Origin: Eupeodes corollae
Taxonomy: Eukaryota; Arthropoda; Insecta; Diptera; Syrphidae
Reading direction: 5' to 3'
Length of the DNA stretch: 64,000 nucleotides
Assembly (NCBI RefSeq): GCF_945859685.1
Contig: NC_079147.1
Span: 93,922,315 to 93,986,314, forward strand
Shown here: in pieces, positions 58,655 to 64,000 of the stretch
Numbering within the stretch: position 1 is the stretch's first letter
Layout: every line of letters begins with the position of its first letter
Made by a program: the position numbers and the translations under genes
The notes under the pieces: generated by a model
The model's database searches: none
The model's input: only the letters and a program-made list of their open reading frames with translations
Told to the model about the DNA's origin: nothing

Positions 58655-60600
58655 TAATAGTTGTGAAGAAAACTGACTTGCTAATTTTTATAAAAAAAAA
58701 TTCTGAATTGCGAAAACAATTTTTTATAGAGTTGTATAAAAACAGCAATAATGATTTCAAACTACCTCGTGTCAAGTTGTACAAGTTGTACAATGATGGA
58801 TGTTTACCTACCAGTTTCAACGAATCTGTAATTTTTGCAATTTTTAAAAAAAGGTGATGCTAACGCTGCGGAAAATTTTAGAGATATTTCAATTTTAAAT
58901 TCAATAAGAAAAACTTTTACTGCAATCCTATATGAAAGGCTCACAAAATGGATTGAGGATAACAGTCTTTTGAGCATCTTTCAAGCCGGTTTCCGCCCAG
59001 GTTTTTCAACCATGGATCATATTTTTGCCATTTCAAGCATTGCTCAACAATTTATAGATAGAAAAAAGAAACTATACACTTGCTTTGCTGATTTTAAAGC
59101 TGCTTTTGATAAAGTCAATAGACAAGCTTTAATTTACAAATTCTCTTATATTGGTTTGTCACTAAAGTTTCTCCAAGTGTATGCAACTTTTATTTCGCCA
59201 ACAAATGCAAGGGTATGTGACGGTATCAAATTTTCAAATCGATTTGAAAAACTTCAGGTGTTCCTCAAGGTTGTATCCTCAGCCCTTTATTATTTGCCCT
59301 GTTCATAGATGATGTCGGCGATCTTCTTTCGGTTGGTGTTAATTTTGTGAACATTTTAATCAAAGTCCTGTTGTACGCGGACGATCTAGTTATGCTTGCT
59401 GATAATCCTTTCACGCTTCAAATGCAAATAAACCGTCTAAGTTCATTTTGCGAGTCTTGGGGCTTGCAAATTAATACCCAAAAAAACTAAGATTGTTGTA
59501 TTTGAAAAGAGACAATCAAGAAGGCGAGCGGAGGGAAAATGGTCTCTAAATAATACACATATTGAGGTTGTACAGGAGTTTAAATGTTTGGGTGTCCTCT
59601 TGACCTACAATTTAAGCTATCTAAAGCACTCTAAAGAAAAAAGCAACAAAGCTAAATTGGCACTTAACATAATGTGGCCAAAGTTTTTTTCGAACCAAAA
59701 TGTTATTTTAACGTCCAAGTACAAAGTTTTCAACGCAACAGTAAATGCATGCATGACATATAGCGTTCAAGTCTTCGGATACACACACTTAGAAGCTTTT
59801 GAAACTGTACAAAGGAACTTTTTTAAGAGGATATTTCGTTTGCCTAACTCAACACCCAACTACGCCATATATGTAGAGTCAGGAATAGTCCCTATATACA
59901 TATATTCAAAATTTGAAGGCAAGTCCGAACTTCATTACTAGAGTGATGAAAAGAAGTAAAACTTGACTTCACAAAATCATTTTAAGAAAATTACTTCGAG
60001 TGAATGCTTCCCCGTTTAAAGACTGGAACGAACTAGCGTACTCTTACGAAACAAGTTTAAACTTATTAGAAACTAATGTGACCGATTGGCAGGCTCAGTT
60101 TGATGAAATGATTGCTAAGGTGGATCACAAAATGTTTCTGGGTAATCTTTCCAGAGCATCGTCATCTACTTCAAGAGCTTTTTATAGGCATTTAAATCAA
60201 CAACTGTCCTCGGAAGTCTCTTACTTTCGTAATGAATTTTCAGTCTCGGTTATAAGTATTATTTTTAGAGCAAGAGTTGAAATTTTAAATTTAAACTTTG
60301 TACCTCATCGACCAGACTTGCTCCAGCTATTTGATCTATGTAACGGAAGAGTGAATGAAGATATTAACCATTTCGTTGCTGCTTGTCCTATTCTACAAGA
60401 AATTCGTCGGTTGCATTTTCGGGAAAGTTTTATATCTTGGGAAAAACTTTTTGAAATTTTAAATGGAGCAATGGGCTGGCGCAGGCTCTTTAAATATTGC
60501 CAACATACTCTTTCTTACCGTAACAGTTTCACATATTAAACCTAGTCGATTACCCGCTTATTGCAGTTAATAAACCAAATTTTATACCTAACAATTTATT
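58655..60600 (+). mobile_element. LINE-C non-LTR retrotransposon, broken
   Basis: Covers the RT and C-terminal parts: YNDGCLPTSFNESVIFAIFK, a FRDISILNSIRKTFTAILYE block (usual Y-R-P/G-I-S), FQAGFRPGFSTMDHIFAI, CFADFKAAFDKVNR with the first catalytic Asp, a frameshift near 59255, GCILSPLLFALFIDDVGDL-like sequence, LLYADDLVMLAD (YADD at 59374-59385), and SSFCESWGLQINTQK then a stop. The thumb region is KYKVFNATVNACMTYSVQVF. The C-terminal 60000-60539 frame has LCNGRVNEDINHFVAACPIL, a Cys-Cys-His-Cys segment seen at LINE C-termini. The endonuclease is missing. Clade not assigned. At least four breaks. Confidence 0.85.
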
Positions 60601-60639
60601 GCTTTGTTGCTGATCATACAAAACATCTTTTTAGAAATT

Positions 60640-60954
60640 GGCGATTTTGGCTTTCAAAAAATTTTAGTTAGTTTTTTTTAGAAAAAATAAAAATCAAAAC
60701 AAAAAAATTAACAAAAGTTAATAAAAAGTAATAAAAATTGATTTTCGACTGAAATATTTTTTCAAAAATTTAAGATTATGGGTTTCAACTAATTTTAACT
60801 TTTAAGAAATATTGTTTTCAACATTCAGTAAAATTTTGAGAAAAATCAAATAGTCAGTTTTTTTTTACAAAAAAATAAAAACCTAAGCAAAAAAATTAAT
60901 TAAAGGTGGTAAAAATTGATTTTCGACTTAAATATCTTTTCAAAACTTTGAGAT
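60640..60954 (+). repeat. Family A repeat, left part of a copy split by a LINE
   Basis: Body units with AGTAATAAAAATTGATTTTCG, TTTTAAGAAATATTGTTTTC and TCAGTAAAATTTTGAGAAAA. The sequence breaks at AAAACTTTGAGAT and resumes after the Jockey-type insertion at 63927. Confidence 0.85.
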
Positions 60955-63926
60955 TGTAAAAAATGTGCGGAAGAATGAGGAAACTTCTATAAAAGAAATG
61001 CTGGAACTCATCCTGAAAAGGATTGACCAACAAGATTTAAACATAAAACAGCTAAGCGAAGAAGTCGCTCTTAAAAAACAATGATGGACAGAACACTCAA
61101 AATCGCAACATGGAATGCAAACGGTCTTTTACAGCATGTATCAGAACTAAACATCTTTTTAGACATAGAGCATATAGACATTTGTTTGGTGTCCGAAACC
61201 CACCTCGCTATTGAAAAAAGTCTTGATAATAAATTACCAAACTATACATGTTATCACGCTCCGAACCCAGCTGACAAAGCTAGGGGAGGATCAGCAATAC
61301 TTATAAAAAAGTGCTTAACACACTATGAAGAACCAAAGTTTACTAAAGAAAACATGCAAGTAACAACAATGAGTATTGGTATAAAAAAGAAAGAATTCAA
61401 AATAGCAGCTATATACTGCCCTCCGAGGCGCTCTCCAACTGAAGAAGACTATGCAGAACTCCTACATTTGTTAGGACATAACTTCCTTGTTGGTAGCGAC
61501 TTCAATGCTAAACACACCCAATGGGGATCTAGGCTCATAACAACAAAAAGTAAACGGCTATACCAAGCAGGCCGAAAATACAACTGCGAATTTTATTTTT
61601 CTGGTTCGCCAACATATTGGCCATCTGATACTAACAAAATACCAGACCTTATACACTTTTTCGTAGTTAAAGGTATTAAACGAAATCATATAAGTGTCGA
61701 AGGTAATTACGATTTATCATCAGATCATACTCCAGTAATTTTATCACTGAGCGAAACAGAAATAATAGAAAAAAGTAATCCCAAGCTCGTGAATAACAGA
61801 ACAAACTGGAACGAATTCAGAGACAAACTTGAAAATTTTATAAACCTAAGATCCCCTATGCAAACAATTGAACAAATTGATCATGAAGTAGAACAATTTA
61901 TTGCTGATGTGCAGCAGGCTGCAGAAGAAAGTACTCAAACTATTTCGAATGCGAGAGAAAAAGAAATAAAATATCTTATCGAAATAAAGGAGTTGATATT
62001 GGAAAAAAGAAAAGCTAGAAGAAAATGGCAATCCACGAGATTCCCAGATGATAAGGTAGTTTTTAACCGTCTTAACAACGAATTATAAAAAAGAATCTGT
62101 GAGTTTAAAAATGATTCACTAAGTAGATTCCTGAAAAGTCTGACGACGGATGCTTCTACAGAATACTCTTTATGGAAAGCAGCTAAGTGCCTAAAAAGTC
62201 CTCAGACACAAAACCCGCCGATAAAATCTCAAGATGGTAAATGGATCGGAAACCCGAAACAAAAGGCTGATCTCTTCGCTGAACATCTCGCGAATGTTTT
62301 CAAGCCATTCCCAGCAAGCACAGCTACAGATCCCTTACAGTTTGTTGACAGAAACGACGAATGTGAAATACCTTTTGTCACGCTCAAAGAAGTAAGAAGC
62401 ATGTGTCAACATAAGTTGTCAAACAAAAAATCACCAGAGTACGATCTTATAACTGCTCAGGTTCTGAAAGAAATGCCTATTATAGCCTTCAAGAAACTCC
62501 AATGTAAAATAAACGCATGCCTTAAACTAAGATATGTGCCACATCATTGGAAAATTGCGGTAGTCATTGTTATACCTAAACAAGGCAAGCCACCAACAGA
62601 AGTTACATCTTACAGACCAATATCGCTTATACCAATCATGGCAAAAGTTTTTGAAAAACTGCTACTGAAAAGGCTTAGCAAAATAATTGAAGAAGAAGAC
62701 TAATTCCGAGCCATCAGTTTGGATTTAGAAATAAACATTGCACGATAGACCAAGTGCATCGAATTACGGATGTTGTGGAAAAGGCACTTGGAGAAAAACA
62801 AGTATGCTCGTCTGTATTCTTAGATGTTGCTCAAGCTTTTGACAAGGTTTGGCACTTGGGACTTGAGTACAAACTGCATAGGGACTTCCCCAGGCAGTAC
62901 TACGAAATACTGAAATCCTACGTTACGAACCGACTCTTTAGGGTACGGTACGACCAAAATTACTCAGAACTTAAGAAAATTGAAGCCGGTGTACCACAAG
63001 GAAGTGTCCTAGGACCAACCCTGTATCTGTTCTATACAAGGGATATTCCAGTGGACATCAACGCTATCATGGCCACCTTTGCTGATGATACTGCAATATT
63101 GGTGCCAGATAAATCCGTTACGAAGGCTACACAAAAATTGCAAAATGCAGTCGATAAAGTTAGTGATTGGACGCACAAATGGCGTATCAAATTAAACGAA
63201 ACAAAATCGACGCATATAAACTTTACAAACAAAAACATAAACAATGTTCCATCTTTTATAAACAGTACAGAAGTACCTTACTCCAATACCGCCAAATACC
63301 TTGGAATGAATTTTGATGCAAAGCTTAAATGGAAAGAACACATCAAAAAGAAAAGAGAAGAACTAAACTTGAAGTACAGAAAAATGTACTGGTTAATAGG
63401 AAAGAACTCTGACCTATCTATCCAAAACAAACTAATGTTATATAAGCAAGTATTGAAACCCGTTTGGACATATGGCATCCCATTATGGGGCTGTACAAAG
63501 AAAACAAATGCTGAACCCATCCAAAAATTCCAAAGCAAGGTCCTTCGTGGAATAATAAATGCCCCTTGGTATATAAGAAATAGCGATCTACATCGTGACC
63601 TTCAAATTGAAATGGTTACAGAAGTGGTTATGAAACACGCTGTATCACACAATCAGCGACTGCAAAGTCATACTAACTCTGAAATGGAGACCGTATTAAA
63701 TGTACGAGACAATGTTCGGAGATTAAGAAGAACTAAGCCTCATGAGCTGTTGGGCTAAAAGCTACCGGAAAGTGTTATAACCTTAAACTTCCCCCAATGC
63801 GATTTAAAAATTTAGAAATAAAAATCATTTGGTGTTTTTAGTGCGGTAAGAGTCCCACACTACTCGGTACCGATTCTTACCGAGTGTCTTTTGAAGATTT
63901 CCATCGGATAAAAAAAAAAAAAAAAA
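60955..63926 (+). mobile_element. Jockey-type LINE, recent 5'-truncated insertion
   Basis: Flanked by the 13-bp target-site duplication AAAACTTTGAGAT (60942-60954 and about 63927-63939). It starts in the last codons of ORF1 (KEMLELILKRIDQQDLN, ending VALKKQ-stop) and ORF1 overlaps ORF2 by ATGA at 61081-61084. It ends with a poly(A) run at about 63910-63930 after a 3' UTR of about 150 bp. The high integrity and perfect flanks mark it as the youngest insertion recognised in the window. Confidence 0.92.
61081..63758 (+). pseudogene. Jockey-type ORF2: endonuclease and reverse transcriptase
   Basis: Target-primed reverse transcription enzyme. The endonuclease domain (about residues 1-230) shows IATWNANGL, VSETHL, ARGGSAILIK, IAAIYCPP, VGSDFNAKHTQWGS and SSDHTPVILSL, i.e. 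the N, E, D, N and SDH active-site residues. RT: SPEYDLITAQVLKEMP, YRPISLIPIMAKVFEKLLLK, QFGFRNKHCT, SSVFLDVAQAFDKVWH (first Asp), GVPQGSVLGPTLYLFYT, and ATFADDTAIL (FADD at 63078-63089). The C-terminus has WTYGIPLWGC and NAPWYIRNSDLHRDLQI, a Jockey-clade signature. Only two defects are visible: an in-frame TAA at 62086-62088 and a frame break at about 62700. About 890 codons in total. Confidence 0.92.
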
Positions 63927-64000
63927 AAAACTTTGAGATATTGACTTTAAACTACTTTTTCTTTTAACAAATATTGTTTTCAACATTTAATACAATTTTG
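63927..64000 (+). repeat. Family A repeat, right part of the split copy
   Basis: Continues the copy left at 60954 (TTTGAGATATTGACTTTAAAC, AAATATTGTTTTCAACATTT). It runs off the window end. Confidence 0.85.

Overview
The window is genomic DNA from a fly. It is AT-rich and packed with decayed transposons, and I can support only one host protein-coding gene: fushi tarazu (ftz), on the minus strand at about 19.9-21.6 kb. The homeodomain, the LRALL motif, the FNWS remnant, the absence of a YPWM hexapeptide and the single short intron just before the homeodomain are all dipteran Ftz features. In flies ftz lies between Scr and Antp, so this is probably part of the Antennapedia complex; no Scr or Antp exon is visible. 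The protein is about 522 residues, longer than Drosophila Ftz (about 410), and the sequence is clearly not Drosophila melanogaster. I cannot name the species; a higher (cyclorrhaphan-type) fly with a large genome fits best.

Layout. 0-3.4 kb: a tRNA-derived SINE, a long AT-rich repeat (called family A here), a 3' piece of a non-LTR retrotransposon (LINE-A, minus strand) and a mariner remnant. 3.4-12.8 kb: mostly single-copy-looking AT-rich DNA with an RTE-like reverse transcriptase fragment, a possible hAT end and a mariner N-terminal remnant. 12.8-18.1 kb: two family A copies and an old duplicated segment around a foldback-type element (14934-16253) filled with a 21-bp tandem repeat. 19.5-25.5 kb: ftz and its flanks, the longest stretch in which I see no transposon. 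25.5-28.7 kb: a LINE RNase H fragment, a mariner remnant and a third family A copy. 30.4-34.3 kb: family A, LINE-A with a tandemly duplicated 3' half, and a SINE. 36.2-38.5 kb: LINE-B. 40.8-44.9 kb: two SINEs, a decayed BEL/Pao-like gag and an RTE-like LINE tail. 45.2-46.5 kb: diverged long-period repeats. 49.2-54.0 kb: a cluster of three hAT-type elements. 54.4-55.2 kb: a SINE and a mariner remnant. 58.3-64.0 kb: family A, LINE-C, then a nearly intact Jockey-type LINE inserted in another family A copy with a clear target-site duplication.

No transposon coding region appears fully intact; the Jockey copy comes closest. Gaps without recognisable repeats at about 21.6-25.5, 39.4-40.6, 47.4-48.7 and 56.0-57.2 kb have more balanced base composition and are the natural places for ftz/Scr/Antp cis-regulatory DNA. 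That is an inference from composition and position only. No rRNA, tRNA gene or CRISPR array was seen.
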